Shown: piece after piece, positions 15,656 through 24,387 of the stretch
Numbering within the stretch: position 1 is the first letter of the stretch
How the letters are laid out: each line of letters opens with the position of its first letter
Assembly (NCBI GenBank): GCA_903955385.1
Contig: CAJBNH010000147.1
Location: 1 to 38,182 of the forward strand
DNA from: an uncultured Myxococcales bacterium
Lineage (GTDB): Bacteria > Myxococcota_A > UBA9042
Length of the DNA: 38,182 nt
Direction of reading: 5' to 3'
The notes under the pieces: model-generated
Told to the model about the DNA's origin: nothing
What the model saw: the letters and a program-made list of their open reading frames with translations, nothing else
Databases searched by the model: none
Made by a program: the position numbers and the translations under genes

Positions 15656-15967
15656 GTGCCGAGCGGCCCGATGCGATCCGCTGGCGATCAAGGAGTGCCC
15701 GGGCCGCGGCAGGGTACGGAGGCTTGGAGTGGCGCCCGGGTGGCCTTGACCGCGGATGGCAAGAAAGGCCTCGTTGCGCCGGCACAAGTTGACGTAGGAC
15801 TGCGAGTGGTACCGCGCCCTGGCCAGCAACTCGACGGCCAGGTGCTCAGCGTCTCGCCGCAGACCCTGAGCCAGCGGATCGCTCGTGTGGAACGGGCCTT
15901 GAAGCAGGATCAGGAAGCGCAGGCTTGGATCCGGACGTTGCGGGAACTGCTAACTGGTAATACCTGA
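15656..15967 (+). pseudogene. Unidentified ORF fragment, possibly degenerate
   Basis: This fills the 324-bp gap between two real genes. The reading frame is open for 103 codons. Its last third looks coding (a predicted helix SQRIARVERALKQDQEAQAW followed by RTLRELLTGNT), while the first third does not. There is no ribosome-binding site at a sensible start. It might be the tail of a transposase or other lost gene; I cannot name it. It ends 3 bases before the stop codon of the convergent Mo hydroxylase. Confidence 0.3.
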
Positions 15968-15970
15968 CCC

Positions 15971-18844
15971 CTAGCGAATCGACCCCAAAGCCCGCAACAC
16001 CTTCTCCGCGCTGAACGGCCACGACCGCATCCACACCCCGACGGCGTCATGGATGGCCGAAGCGATGGCGGGCGCCGCCCCGTTGCAGGCGACCTCGGAG
16101 ATCGACTTGGTGCCGTAGGGGCCGTGCTCGTCGTGAATGTCGATCAATTCGGCAACAAACGTCTCGGGCACGTCCTCGATCATCGGCACCTTGTAATCCA
16201 GGAAGTTGGGATTCAGGCAGCGGCCGGTGTCGTCGTAGATCATCTCCTCCCACAGCGAGTGGCCGATGGTCTTCAACACGCCGCCGTAGATCTGCCCCAG
16301 CGCCAGCTCTGGATTCACGGGCGTGCCTGCATCTTGCAGTGCGAAGAACTTCTGCACCGTCACCTTGCCCGTGCGCGTATTGACCGCGACCTGCGCAAAG
16401 TGGGCGCCGTAGGGGATCGACGACTTGTCGGACGTGTAGTGCCCCATCGCGGTCAATTGGCCACAGCCGTCGCCCGCCTCCGAGAAGTGCGCGACCTCGG
16501 CGAATGTCACGGTCTTGCTCGGTCCCACGACCTTCGACGGGTAGACCACCTCGAGCGTGTCGCGCGCTTGCTTGGTCATTTGCGCCGCAGCGTCGAGGAT
16601 CCGCTCCCTGAGCGCATTCGCCGCGTTCAGCGCCGCGCCACCCGAGAAGTACGTGCCCTTGGACGCATAGGCGCCGCAGTCGAACGGCGTGATGTCGGTG
16701 TCGGCCGAGATGACGGCCACGTCCTTGAGCTCGCAGCACAGCGCCTCGGCCGCGAACTTGGAGGTCACGGTGTCGAGACCGGTGCCCAGGTCGGCGCCCC
16801 CCGACAGCAGCATGAAGGTGCCGTCGGACAACAGCTTGATCTCGGCGTTGGCCGAGTCGAGGCCGGGAAGGCCCGAACCCTGCTGGATAATCGCGAAACC
16901 CTTGCCGATCTTGACGTCGGGGTCGCCGCTTTCTTCGCGCTTGCCCCACGCGATGTGTTCAGCGCCGCGCTCCATCGCCGGTCCCAGACCGCAGCTGCCG
17001 GCGCGCTCTGCCTTGCCCTCGCGGCCCTCGCCCAGGCAGCGCAGGATCTCGAGCATCGCGCCTTCGCGCACGCGGTTCTTGTCGACCAGGGCGTAGTGGT
17101 CGACGCCCAGCTTCTCGGCCAGTTCGGCCATCGCCAATTGCAGCGCAAACGAGCCCTTGGGCGCGCCATAGCCCTGATAGGCACCGGTCGGGGCGATATT
17201 CGAGTAATACGTCGTGACGTTGAAGCCGATGTTGTCGCACAGGAACAGCGGCAGCGACTTCGAGCACGCGTTCATGGGCACCGTCAGGCAGTGCGACCCG
17301 TACGGACCGGTATTGGCCTGCAAGTCCATGTACATCGCGGTCAGGGTGCCGTCGCGCTTGGCGCCCAGCTTGACGCGGATCTTCATCACGTGGCGGGTGC
17401 GGCAGGCGATGAACTGCTCTTCGCGGGTAAAGCGCTGGTAGATCGACCGGCCGGTGATCCAGGTCAGGTACGCCGGCACTTCCTCCAGCACGATGTCCTG
17501 CTTGGCCCCGTAGCCACCGCCCACCCGCTCCTTGATCACGCGGATGTTGTTCTCGCTGGTGCCCAAAATGGCCGCGACGATGCGGCGCAGGTGGAAGGGC
17601 ACTTGCGTCGACGCGTGGATCACCAGCCGATCGCCGTCCATCTTGGTGTAGACGACGTGCGTCTCGGTCGAGGTGCTCTGGATCTGGCTGCTCTCGTACT
17701 CACGCTCGATCACGACGTCGGCGTCGCGGAAGCCCTGGTCGACGTCGCCGATGTGGCCATGCACCGACGCCGCGATGTTCTTGCGCGGGTTGGCGTGGAT
17801 CGGGAACTGGTAGATCACGCGGCCGTCGCGCGGGTCCGCCAAGCGGTTGTCCTCTTCCAGACCTTCCGGGGCGCCGACGACATACGCCAGGTGGCTGTTG
17901 TGGATCAGGGGCGCACCCGGGGCGGCGGCCTGCTCGATGGTCATCACCGGCGGCAGCACCTCATAGTCAACGACCAGCTTGGCCGCTGCCTCTTCGGCAG
18001 CCTCCCACGTCTCGGCGACGATGGCCGCGACCCGGTCGCCCACGTGCCGCACCTTTTCGCTGATCAGCTTGCGGTCATAGGGCGACGGCTCGGGAAAGCC
18101 TTGTCCCGCCTGATTGTAGTACACGTCGGGGCAATTCTTGTGCGTCAGGATGTAGACGACGCCGGGCACCTTCTCGGCCTCGGTCGTGTCGATCTGGCGA
18201 ATGTAGGCGTGGGCGTGCGGCGAGCGGACCATCTTCAGGATGCACGAGCCCGGCTCGACCATGTCCTCGACGTAGGCCTTGTCGCCGCGCACCAGCTTGG
18301 GGCCGTCGACCTTGCGGCGCTGCTTGCCAACCAGCCGCAGATCCTGGGCAAATTCCTGCACCTTGGGCGGCACGTAGTCCGGGTCCGCCAGACGGCGCGA
18401 GGCCGTCTCGACCGCCGTGTAGTACTGCTCGTAGCCGGTACAGCGGCAAAACACCCCCGACAGACCATCGCGCACTTCGGCCTTGGTCGGCGTGGGCGAC
18501 CGCGACAGCACGTCTTCGATCGCCATCACCATCGCGGGCGTGCAGTAGCCGCACTGCGACACGCCGGCATCGAGCAGCGACGCCTGCACGATCGACAGCG
18601 TGCGCTGCCGACGGTAGTGATCGACCGTGACGATCGAGTGGCCGTCCAGCTGCGCCGCCGACAACAGGCACGAATTGACCAGCTTGCCGTCGTAGTGGAT
18701 CGAACAAATGCCGCAGATGCCCTCGCCGTTGCAGCCGTCGCGCAACACAAGGGCGCCCTGTCGCCGCAGCACGGCGGTGGCGCGCTCGCCGGGTTCGACG
18801 TCAAGCTGGCGAGGAACGCCGTTGATTTGGACTCGGATCTTCAT
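15971..18844 (-). CDS. Molybdenum hydroxylase, fused 2Fe-2S/Mo subunit
   Basis: A 957-residue xanthine dehydrogenase-family protein in which the iron-sulfur and molybdopterin parts are one chain, as in E. coli XdhD and selenium-dependent hydroxylases. The N-terminal ferredoxin cluster uses Cys38, 44, 47 and 59; the second cluster uses Cys98, 101, 133 and 135 (SQCGYC, CRCTGY). The Mo domains follow from about residue 160, with GGGYGAKQD, TGAYQGYGAPKG and a terminal GTKSISEVACNGAAP that should carry the catalytic Glu. Likely substrates are purines or other N-heterocycles; the sequence does not decide. The ATG lies 3 bases after the FAD-subunit stop. YqeC at 4716 hints at a labile selenium atom in the cofactor. 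Confidence 0.9.
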   Translation of the reverse strand: MKIRVQINGVPRQLDVEPGERATAVLRRQGALVLRDGCNGEGICGICSIHYDGKLVNSCLLSAAQLDGHSIVTVDHYRRQRTLSIVQASLLDAGVSQCGYCTPAMVMAIEDVLSRSPTPTKAEVRDGLSGVFCRCTGYEQYYTAVETASRRLADPDYVPPKVQEFAQDLRLVGKQRRKVDGPKLVRGDKAYVEDMVEPGSCILKMVRSPHAHAYIRQIDTTEAEKVPGVVYILTHKNCPDVYYNQAGQGFPEPSPYDRKLISEKVRHVGDRVAAIVAETWEAAEEAAAKLVVDYEVLPPVMTIEQAAAPGAPLIHNSHLAYVVGAPEGLEEDNRLADPRDGRVIYQFPIHANPRKNIAASVHGHIGDVDQGFRDADVVIEREYESSQIQSTSTETHVVYTKMDGDRLVIHASTQVPFHLRRIVAAILGTSENNIRVIKERVGGGYGAKQDIVLEEVPAYLTWITGRSIYQRFTREEQFIACRTRHVMKIRVKLGAKRDGTLTAMYMDLQANTGPYGSHCLTVPMNACSKSLPLFLCDNIGFNVTTYYSNIAPTGAYQGYGAPKGSFALQLAMAELAEKLGVDHYALVDKNRVREGAMLEILRCLGEGREGKAERAGSCGLGPAMERGAEHIAWGKREESGDPDVKIGKGFAIIQQGSGLPGLDSANAEIKLLSDGTFMLLSGGADLGTGLDTVTSKFAAEALCCELKDVAVISADTDITPFDCGAYASKGTYFSGGAALNAANALRERILDAAAQMTKQARDTLEVVYPSKVVGPSKTVTFAEVAHFSEAGDGCGQLTAMGHYTSDKSSIPYGAHFAQVAVNTRTGKVTVQKFFALQDAGTPVNPELALGQIYGGVLKTIGHSLWEEMIYDDTGRCLNPNFLDYKVPMIEDVPETFVAELIDIHDEHGPYGTKSISEVACNGAAPAIASAIHDAVGVWMRSWPFSAEKVLRALGSIR
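16010..16032 (+). repeat. 23-bp repeat, copy 2
   Basis: Same 23 bases and orientation as 5494-5516. Here it lies inside the Mo hydroxylase gene and encodes MRSWPFS, 13-19 residues before its end, on the minus strand. Confidence 0.85.
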
Positions 18845-18847
18845 GGA

Positions 18848-19678
18848 TTACCCTTTCGCGTCGAGGGCTTCGCGCAGACCGTCACTGATCATGACCGCCG
18901 CGAGGTGTCGTTTGAACGCCGCGCTGCCCCGCAGGTCGTCGGCTGACTGGACCAGCTGGCGCACCAGATCGTCGACCTCGTCGCGCGAAGGCAGGGGTTG
19001 TCCGTGCAGCCGTTGTTCCAGCGCCGTCAGGCGGGTGGCGTGCGGCACGGCACCGTTGAGGGCGATGATCGGCTGCTCGATGCGCTGGGCGTTGCCGCCG
19101 CACGTCAGGCCGATGGCGACGATCGGCACGTCGATGGCGGTGCGGCAGTGCTTCTGGACGGCCCAGCGCCGCGACTGCCAGCCATTCGGGATGCGAAACG
19201 CGAGGATCAGCGCCTCGCGATCCTGATGCTCGAGGTAGTCGACCAGCGGCACGAAGCGCTGCCCGGCGGCATCGGCCAGCTCCACGCTGGCGTCCAGGGC
19301 CAGCAGCACGGGCGCCAGATTCGAGCACGAACCGTTGCTGGCGATGTTGCCGCCCACCGTGCCCATGTGCCGCACGCTGCGGCTGGAGAACTGGCTGGCC
19401 GCGGTCGCGAGCATCGGCGGCACGCCCGGGCGGTCCACCAGCTCTTGAATCGTCACGTTGGCGCCGATCGTGACGGCACCGTCGGCGGTCGTCACATCAC
19501 CCAGCGGCAGCCGGTCCAGCAGGATCGCCGTGACGAACTCGCCGACCGGTCGGCTGGGCCAAGTGATCGAATTGATTTCCGTTCCGCCGGCAAAGTAGAG
19601 GCTGGCCGGAGACGCCTGCCGCAACCGCACCGCCTCAGCGATGCTGGTCGGGTGATGGAACTCCTGAATCATCTTCAC
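18848..19678 (-). CDS. Molybdenum hydroxylase FAD-binding subunit
   Basis: A 276-residue cytoplasmic flavoprotein of the CO dehydrogenase/xanthine dehydrogenase FAD-subunit family, which passes electrons from the iron-sulfur clusters to an acceptor. Hallmarks are YFAGGTEIN (28-36), the FAD-binding loop VRHMGTVGGNIASNGSCSNLAPVLLALDA (about 102-130), and a C-terminal domain ending in FKRHLAAVMISDGL. The length is normal. Starts at GTG 19678 and ATG 19672 are both possible; GAGGTG sits at 19682-19677, so ATG 19672 is a serious alternative. It is the first gene of a two-gene operon, with the catalytic subunit 3 bases downstream. Confidence 0.9.
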   Translation of the reverse strand: MKMIQEFHHPTSIAEAVRLRQASPASLYFAGGTEINSITWPSRPVGEFVTAILLDRLPLGDVTTADGAVTIGANVTIQELVDRPGVPPMLATAASQFSSRSVRHMGTVGGNIASNGSCSNLAPVLLALDASVELADAAGQRFVPLVDYLEHQDREALILAFRIPNGWQSRRWAVQKHCRTAIDVPIVAIGLTCGGNAQRIEQPIIALNGAVPHATRLTALEQRLHGQPLPSRDEVDDLVRQLVQSADDLRGSAAFKRHLAAVMISDGLREALDAKG

Positions 19679-20035
19679 CTCACGCGGAAACGGGGGGAAC
19701 GCCGACCGACGGGGGAACGCGGTCCATCGCGAAGTGTAGGCTGGTCCCGGGTCAACGTGTCAACGGTGACGGCGTATCCAAGGGCCACGTCGGGCGAATT
19801 GGCCGGGGGACGGTGTTGCAGATGCCCGTGGACCGTCCGAAATCTCCGGAAGCTGCAAGGGTCGCACCCTGCGCGCGGGACCCACTGCCTTCGGACGCAA
19901 CCAGACACGTGGTGCGCGATGCCTCTCTGACTGGCTGCCGACTTTGACCCCGCGGGGCAAGCAGCGTAGACAGAGAAGAGGCCACCCGCTGCGCAGAGCG
20001 CGCTGCGGCCCCCCCCATCCAAACGAGGCCTCCCG
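19679..20035. other. Divergent intergenic region
   Basis: This 357-bp region separates the hydroxylase operon from the hypothetical gene at 20036. Apart from the minus-strand promoter at 19733-19763 and GAGG at 20025-20028 before the plus-strand gene, I see no gene or RNA in it. Confidence 0.5.
19733..19763 (-). promoter_or_regulatory. Candidate promoter of the Mo hydroxylase operon
   Basis: Perfect TTGACA (19763-19758) and TACACT (19738-19733) on the minus strand, with a long 19-bp spacer, about 55 bases before the FAD-subunit start. A second GTTGAC copy follows inside the spacer, which could bind a regulator. Confidence 0.4.
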
Positions 20036-20776
20036 ATGCTGCAGCAGAAGACCCAGCCCGCCCCGACCCAGCAGTCCAAGCCGACCGAGGCGCCCGGGTT
20101 GGGCAAGAAGCCCGACGCGCTGGGCCTCGCCACCAAGAACTATGTCGACGGCGCGGCTGCCGTGAAGCCCAAGCCCGCCGCTGACGGCAAGGCGCCAGAG
20201 AAGGACGGAGCCAAGAACGCACCGCCTGCAGTGGCCGATGGGCCGTTCGACCAGTTCATGCAGGTCCACGTGCGCGACTGGAAGTACTTTGACGGCGTCT
20301 GGGGCGTCTACAACCCCTCAGGCACCAAGTCGATCGCGCAGATGAACTCATTCGCCGACCTGTGCGGCGAGTACACTCGCAGGGGCGGCGACAAGACCGA
20401 ATTCACCAAGAAGTTCTACCTCTATCTGGGCAAGACTCCCAGCCAGTACGTCGCGGACCCGACATATGTCGAGACGGGCAAGGGCGAGGTGCAGAACAAC
20501 TCGCTTGTGGGTTACGAAAACGAGGTGTTGAACAAGCTCGACCGCCGCGAGTTCGAGATCTGGGCCCAATACAAGAAAGACCAGCTGACGCCGGCCCAGA
20601 GTGCGTTCATCGACAGGCACGTGATGAAGCCGGAGTACGTCAAAAACTACGGCATGACGGTCGACAAGTTCTTCCAACTGCTCGAATCGGGCTACTATCA
20701 CAAGGGGATCGGCACTGACCCTGCCCCGGTCCCCAACTCCGACGAGAAGAAGAAGAGCAAGAAGAAGTCCAAGTAG
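20036..20776 (+). CDS. Hypothetical protein with disordered, Lys-rich ends
   Basis: A 246-residue protein I do not recognise. The first 70 residues are rich in Pro, Lys, Gln and Ala and look disordered. Residues 70-230 look folded, with many aromatics (DWKYFDGVWGVYNPSG, FYLYLGKTPSQYV, FEIWAQYKKDQLT, KFFQLLESGYYHKG). The tail is DEKKKSKKKSK. There is no signal peptide, membrane helix or cysteine pattern; the only cysteine is in DLCGEY. GAGG stands 7 bases before ATG 20036. It is a single gene between divergent and convergent neighbours. Biased codon use and the good ribosome-binding site argue that it is real. No function assigned. Confidence 0.75.
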   Translation: MLQQKTQPAPTQQSKPTEAPGLGKKPDALGLATKNYVDGAAAVKPKPAADGKAPEKDGAKNAPPAVADGPFDQFMQVHVRDWKYFDGVWGVYNPSGTKSIAQMNSFADLCGEYTRRGGDKTEFTKKFYLYLGKTPSQYVADPTYVETGKGEVQNNSLVGYENEVLNKLDRREFEIWAQYKKDQLTPAQSAFIDRHVMKPEYVKNYGMTVDKFFQLLESGYYHKGIGTDPAPVPNSDEKKKSKKKSK

Positions 20777-20945
20777 CAGGGAGTGATTGGCAATGAGCCC
20801 GTTGCCGGGCAGCCCCCATGGCCGTTCGCCAACCCTTTTGCAGACCGCCTGGTCGCATCCGGGGCGTCTGTTGGCTTGCTGGATGTGCACGCGGGGCTGG
20901 CTTCTGCGTCACGGTCGGCCGGCCGTCACGCCGCTGCGCGCCCGC

Positions 20946-22883
20946 TCACTTGTACGTGTACTGCACCCAAACGCGAACCGACGATGCGGTCGGGTCGTCG
21001 TAAACGTTCCCCAGCGCGTCGGTGCCGGTGCAGCGATAGCCGTCCCAGTCGTTGTGGTAATCCCAAGCGACGTCTGCACCTTGGCCCACTTGTCCCACGT
21101 AATTGACGTCCGCGTAGGTGAAGCCGCGCGAGGCGCCAGAGGCTACGGTCGGGCTAAGCCAGTGCGTGGGGTTGGGGTTTGATTGGCCCGTGGCCCAGGT
21201 GAAGCTGAGACCAGCACCGTTGACGCTGAACGTGTTGGGACCGGACCCCGCGTCGGAGTCGCCGCACATCCCGATCTTCTGGATGACCAGCTGCTTGCCC
21301 ACCTTCGCTGGCAGGGTACCCAGCGTGACGGGGGGCGTCTGCGAGTTGAGACCGACCGCTGTGAACAAGAGGATCGGATTGGGGTTCGAGCAATCGTTCG
21401 GACAGCCGTCGTCCGCGACCGCGTTGCCGTCGTCGCAGAATTCACCGGTGTCCTTGATGGCGTCCCCACACTTCGGCTTGACGCACGTGGTCCTGCACTT
21501 GTCGGGCTGGTCGGCATTCTGTTGCCCGTTGTCGCACTGCTCCGGCAGCTCGACCAGACCGTTGCCGCAGTCTCGGAACATCACGGCCGTCCACTTGCCC
21601 CGGCAGACGAAGACGTCGTTGGACTTGGTGTTCAGGTAGGTGTAGCCCAAGTGCCCAGCATCACAGGCGAACGGGTCGGCCGCCGACAGTGGCAGCTGCA
21701 CACCGCCCTGCAGGACCATCACCCCCTTGGCCAGCGTCTTGCCGCTGGAGAGGGTCTCGACGGTCAGCGTGAAGGTCTTCAGCGCGCCGTCGTTGCCGTT
21801 GTTCAGGAACTTGCCGTCGACGACCGCAACGCGCCACTTTCCCTTGGGATTTTTGCCGATCCAAGTGCTCAGGTCGCCGCTGGCCGGCTTGGTCGGGCTG
21901 GGATAGCTGGTCTTCAGCACCGTACCGGAACCCGACTTGTCGTGCAGGACGTACTCCGTGTTCGTCGGGTCCCACAACAGAACGCGAACGGTGCTGATGT
22001 CGGAGTTCGCCACCTCGACAGAGGCGGTGATGGTGCGGGCGGTCCCCAAGTCTGGGACGTCAATTTCGCCCCCCGTGCCCACCGGGTTGTTGTCGGGGAT
22101 GCCGATGGGCGTGCCGGGCAACGCAAACACATCCTGAAATACGTTGGACAATTGATTGTTCGACACTTGCGACAGCCCGTCGGAGGGCAGCCCGACAACG
22201 GCGACGCAGTCGTAGGAGCCATCGGCCTTCAACCCCCTCACGACCAGCCCGGTGCCGCAACCGGCCCCCAGCGGTGGTGCCCCGGCGAGGTCACCAAACT
22301 GCCCCGTGGTCGCCACTTTGGCCAGCGACTCGGTCTTGGCGTACACGGCCAGTGAGGGCGTGCCGCTGAGGTCCGCGTAGTCGCCCGTCAGCGCGACGTC
22401 GGCCAGAGACGCCGTGGTGACGTACGCAGCCAGCGCCTGCGCGTCGAGCATCGCGGCCGTCACGCAGCCCGAGCAAGCCAGCGAATCGGCCGACGCTGCC
22501 CGCCACGCGAACGGCACTGCGTCCAACGCCCTGCGCGGTAGCTCGGGGTCCATGCCCACCTGCAGCCCCAGATGCGGCGTCGTCAGCTTGGCAAAGACAA
22601 CAGCGTCCACAGCCTTGATGCTGCCGAGGCGATGCATGAATCGGCCACCGATGAGATCGACGGCGAGCGAGGTCTCCGTCCAGGCCGGCACCGCACTGTT
22701 CGCCGCCTCATAAAGCGCGAACTTCACGACGTACTGGCCATCAGCGACAGGTCCGCCGCCGGTGGACGTCAGCACGCCTTCCACCACGGTCGTCATCGGC
22801 ACCGCACCCGACAAAGCCGGGGCACTCAGCGTCAGGGCCACCATCCAACCCATCAGAACTAGACGCGAGCTTGACTTCCACAT
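20946..22883 (-). CDS. Secreted P-domain surface protein with Cys-rich repeats
   Basis: A 645-residue exported protein. The signal peptide (1-26) ends ALSGA. Residues 30-240 form a repetitive Ala/Gly-rich region (DLSGTPSLAVYAKTESL, GQFGDLAGAPP) of the kind found before tail-fibre-like or collagen-like modules. Residues 255-378 form a proprotein convertase P domain (DVPDLGTARTITASVEV to KTFTLTVETL), a beta-sandwich often on secreted peptidases, yet no peptidase domain is present. Residues 438-500 are two CGNGxxExxEQCDNG/CGDAxxDxxEFCDDGN repeats. The last 145 residues are an unrecognised beta-rich domain. AGGAGG lies about 9 bases before ATG 22883. An outer-surface binding or adhesion role is inferred. 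Confidence 0.83.
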   Translation of the reverse strand: MWKSSSRLVLMGWMVALTLSAPALSGAVPMTTVVEGVLTSTGGGPVADGQYVVKFALYEAANSAVPAWTETSLAVDLIGGRFMHRLGSIKAVDAVVFAKLTTPHLGLQVGMDPELPRRALDAVPFAWRAASADSLACSGCVTAAMLDAQALAAYVTTASLADVALTGDYADLSGTPSLAVYAKTESLAKVATTGQFGDLAGAPPLGAGCGTGLVVRGLKADGSYDCVAVVGLPSDGLSQVSNNQLSNVFQDVFALPGTPIGIPDNNPVGTGGEIDVPDLGTARTITASVEVANSDISTVRVLLWDPTNTEYVLHDKSGSGTVLKTSYPSPTKPASGDLSTWIGKNPKGKWRVAVVDGKFLNNGNDGALKTFTLTVETLSSGKTLAKGVMVLQGGVQLPLSAADPFACDAGHLGYTYLNTKSNDVFVCRGKWTAVMFRDCGNGLVELPEQCDNGQQNADQPDKCRTTCVKPKCGDAIKDTGEFCDDGNAVADDGCPNDCSNPNPILLFTAVGLNSQTPPVTLGTLPAKVGKQLVIQKIGMCGDSDAGSGPNTFSVNGAGLSFTWATGQSNPNPTHWLSPTVASGASRGFTYADVNYVGQVGQGADVAWDYHNDWDGYRCTGTDALGNVYDDPTASSVRVWVQYTYK

Positions 22884-22929
22884 GAGCGGACCCTCCTGGC
22901 GACGAGCCTCACGGCGGACGCATCCGCAT

Positions 22930-22958
22930 CGTGTACCCATGTGCGCGGGCCGCGTCAA
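22930..22958 (-). promoter_or_regulatory. Candidate promoter of the P-domain gene
   Basis: TTGACG (22958-22953), a 17-bp spacer and TACACG (22935-22930) on the minus strand, leaving a leader of about 40 bases before ATG 22883. Confidence 0.4.
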
Positions 22959-23018
22959 CGGCAACGATGTCCCAAGTCACTTCTTGGGCGACGTAGCCGC
23001 ACGCCTGCCGTGGTCGGC

Positions 23019-23180
23019 TCAGGCACCTTCGGCAAACGCCTCGCATGCCGTCTGGATCGCCGTGCGGTTGTCGTATGCCCACTGCACCAGTCCCATCACC
23101 GGCACCAGCAGCGCCTGACCCGGCGGCTTCTGGCACCCCAACAACGACGGCATCCGTGCGGCCACGTGTCGACTTGCCAT
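23019..23180 (-). CDS. Possible 53-residue small protein
   Basis: A short ORF from ATG 23180 to TGA 23019, 37 bases after the cytochrome c gene on the same strand. The C-terminal half (ALLVPVMGLVQWAYDNRT, then AIQTACEAFAEG) looks like a genuine helical protein segment. No ribosome-binding site is visible, so it could instead be a decayed gene end. It would be the third member of the barrel/cytochrome operon. No family recognised. Confidence 0.3.
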   Translation of the reverse strand: MASRHVAARMPSLLGCQKPPGQALLVPVMGLVQWAYDNRTAIQTACEAFAEGA

Positions 23181-23217
23181 GTCGACAACGGCTGAGCGGT
23201 CCGGCGAGGCGGCGAGT

Positions 23218-23544
23218 CTACCGCGTCGCGCCGGTCGGTCGGTTCGCCGTCACCAGATAGCGCAGGACGGCCAGACTCTCTTCCTGACTCAGCCGTGCCT
23301 TGGGGGCCATCTCGCTGACATCGCTGCGCCATTGGTCCGGAGAGCGCCGCGCCGGAGGCACAAGCGCGTGACACCCACCACAGCGCGCCACGTACATCGA
23401 CCGCCCCTGCTCCAGCTGAGCTTGGGTTGCGTCCGGCCACAGCGTCTGGGCCAGCAACGCCGTGTCCGCCGTGACCGCCGGTAGCGCCCCCGTGCAGCCG
23501 GACAGCAGCGAACTCAGCAGGAATAGCGACAGCTTGTGGGTCAT
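23218..23544 (-). CDS. Cytochrome c lipoprotein, single haem
   Basis: A 108-residue lipoprotein (lipobox LLSGC, Cys17) with one haem-c site, CGGCH at Cys55, Cys58 and His59. Met near VSEMAPKARL is the likely sixth haem ligand. It fits a small class I cytochrome anchored to the inner or outer membrane, carrying electrons in the periplasm. It lies 36 bases after the barrel protein gene in the same direction. The pairing of a porin-like barrel with a haem lipoprotein recalls electron-transfer or redox-linked uptake systems, but no further multihaem partner is in the window. The physiological partner is unknown. Confidence 0.88.
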   Translation of the reverse strand: MTHKLSLFLLSSLLSGCTGALPAVTADTALLAQTLWPDATQAQLEQGRSMYVARCGGCHALVPPARRSPDQWRSDVSEMAPKARLSQEESLAVLRYLVTANRPTGATR

Positions 23545-23580
23545 GGCTTGGCTCCGCGGTCAGGTGGCACCGACAGGCCC

Positions 23581-24387
23581 CTACAGGTGGAGCCCAAGCA
23601 GAATCCTCGCTTGCACCCGCTCGAACTCGTCCAGGTCAAGTCCACGGCCGCTGGGAACCGCAGCGCCGTAGCCCAGCACCTGCGGCGTCACCGACAGCGC
23701 CACCCACCAGCCTTGCGTGGCATAGGAGACGACGGGACCCGCAAACACCGCCCCGTGTTGCAGCTTCAGGCCGGCGCCGTCGGCAGCGTCCTGCAAGACG
23801 TTGACGCTCATGGCTTCGAGTCCAAGGCTCATGTGCGGGGACAGGAACCAGCCAATGCCCGCCGTGGCCGCGACCTTGTGCTCGCTGTCGCCGCCGCCCA
23901 AGGCGTGCTCGAACTCGTACGCGCCGTTCACGACCATCCCCCAGTCGCCCACTCGCTTGTCGATCAGGACCTTGCCCTCGATCCCAAGCTCACCGGGGGC
24001 CAGCGTGCCCTCCACGTACAGCGCCGAGCCGACCGGATCCGCCACGGGGTCAGAGAGCTTGACCTTCCACTCCGACGACACGCCACCATGCTCCAGCGTC
24101 GCGTCGATCTTGCCGTCCGGGCCGCGCGTGCCCGACGCACTGAAGTTGAGGTACAGGGCCGACATCCACCGATCCGCCACACCGAACTCGAATTCGAGCC
24201 GGTTGTCGATGCGGCTGAAGTAGCGGTCGCGCCCCATGCGAAGGGTTGTCACGGGCTCGATCTCGACCGTGCCCGGGGGCAACACGGCGGTCTCGTGGGA
24301 GCGGGTGAAGTGACGCTCGTTGGCGACGGCCGGCAGGGCGACGGTCAGGCAAAGCAGGGCGGCGACGGCAAGGTAGCAACGGGACAT
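23581..24387 (-). CDS. Outer-membrane beta-barrel protein
   Basis: A 268-residue exported protein with a signal peptide cut near PAVANE. The mature part alternates hydrophobic and polar residues in strand-length blocks with Tyr/Trp/Phe girdles (WMSALYLNFSASG, GMVVNGAYEFEHALGG, GWWVALSVTPQVLGYG) and ends with a strand ARILLGLHL, as outer-membrane barrels do. I recognise no specific family; about 12 strands seem possible. It is the first gene of an operon with the cytochrome c lipoprotein and is preceded by a promoter containing a 17-bp palindrome (24444-24460), so it is likely repressed until an inducer is sensed. Confidence 0.72.
   Translation of the reverse strand: MSRCYLAVAALLCLTVALPAVANERHFTRSHETAVLPPGTVEIEPVTTLRMGRDRYFSRIDNRLEFEFGVADRWMSALYLNFSASGTRGPDGKIDATLEHGGVSSEWKVKLSDPVADPVGSALYVEGTLAPGELGIEGKVLIDKRVGDWGMVVNGAYEFEHALGGGDSEHKVAATAGIGWFLSPHMSLGLEAMSVNVLQDAADGAGLKLQHGAVFAGPVVSYATQGWWVALSVTPQVLGYGAAVPSGRGLDLDEFERVQARILLGLHL

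Noticed and set aside
16049-18946. 965-codon open frame opposite the Mo hydroxylase
   Set aside because: Antisense shadow of a strongly conserved gene; no recognisable domains.
20796-20809. GCCCG-TTGC-CGGGC hairpin between convergent genes as a terminator
   Set aside because: Five-bp stem and no T-run; too weak to list as a terminator.
20931-20945. CGGCCGGCCG palindrome near 20918 as an operator
   Set aside because: A short pure-GC palindrome is expected by chance at this base composition and lies in a convergent gap.
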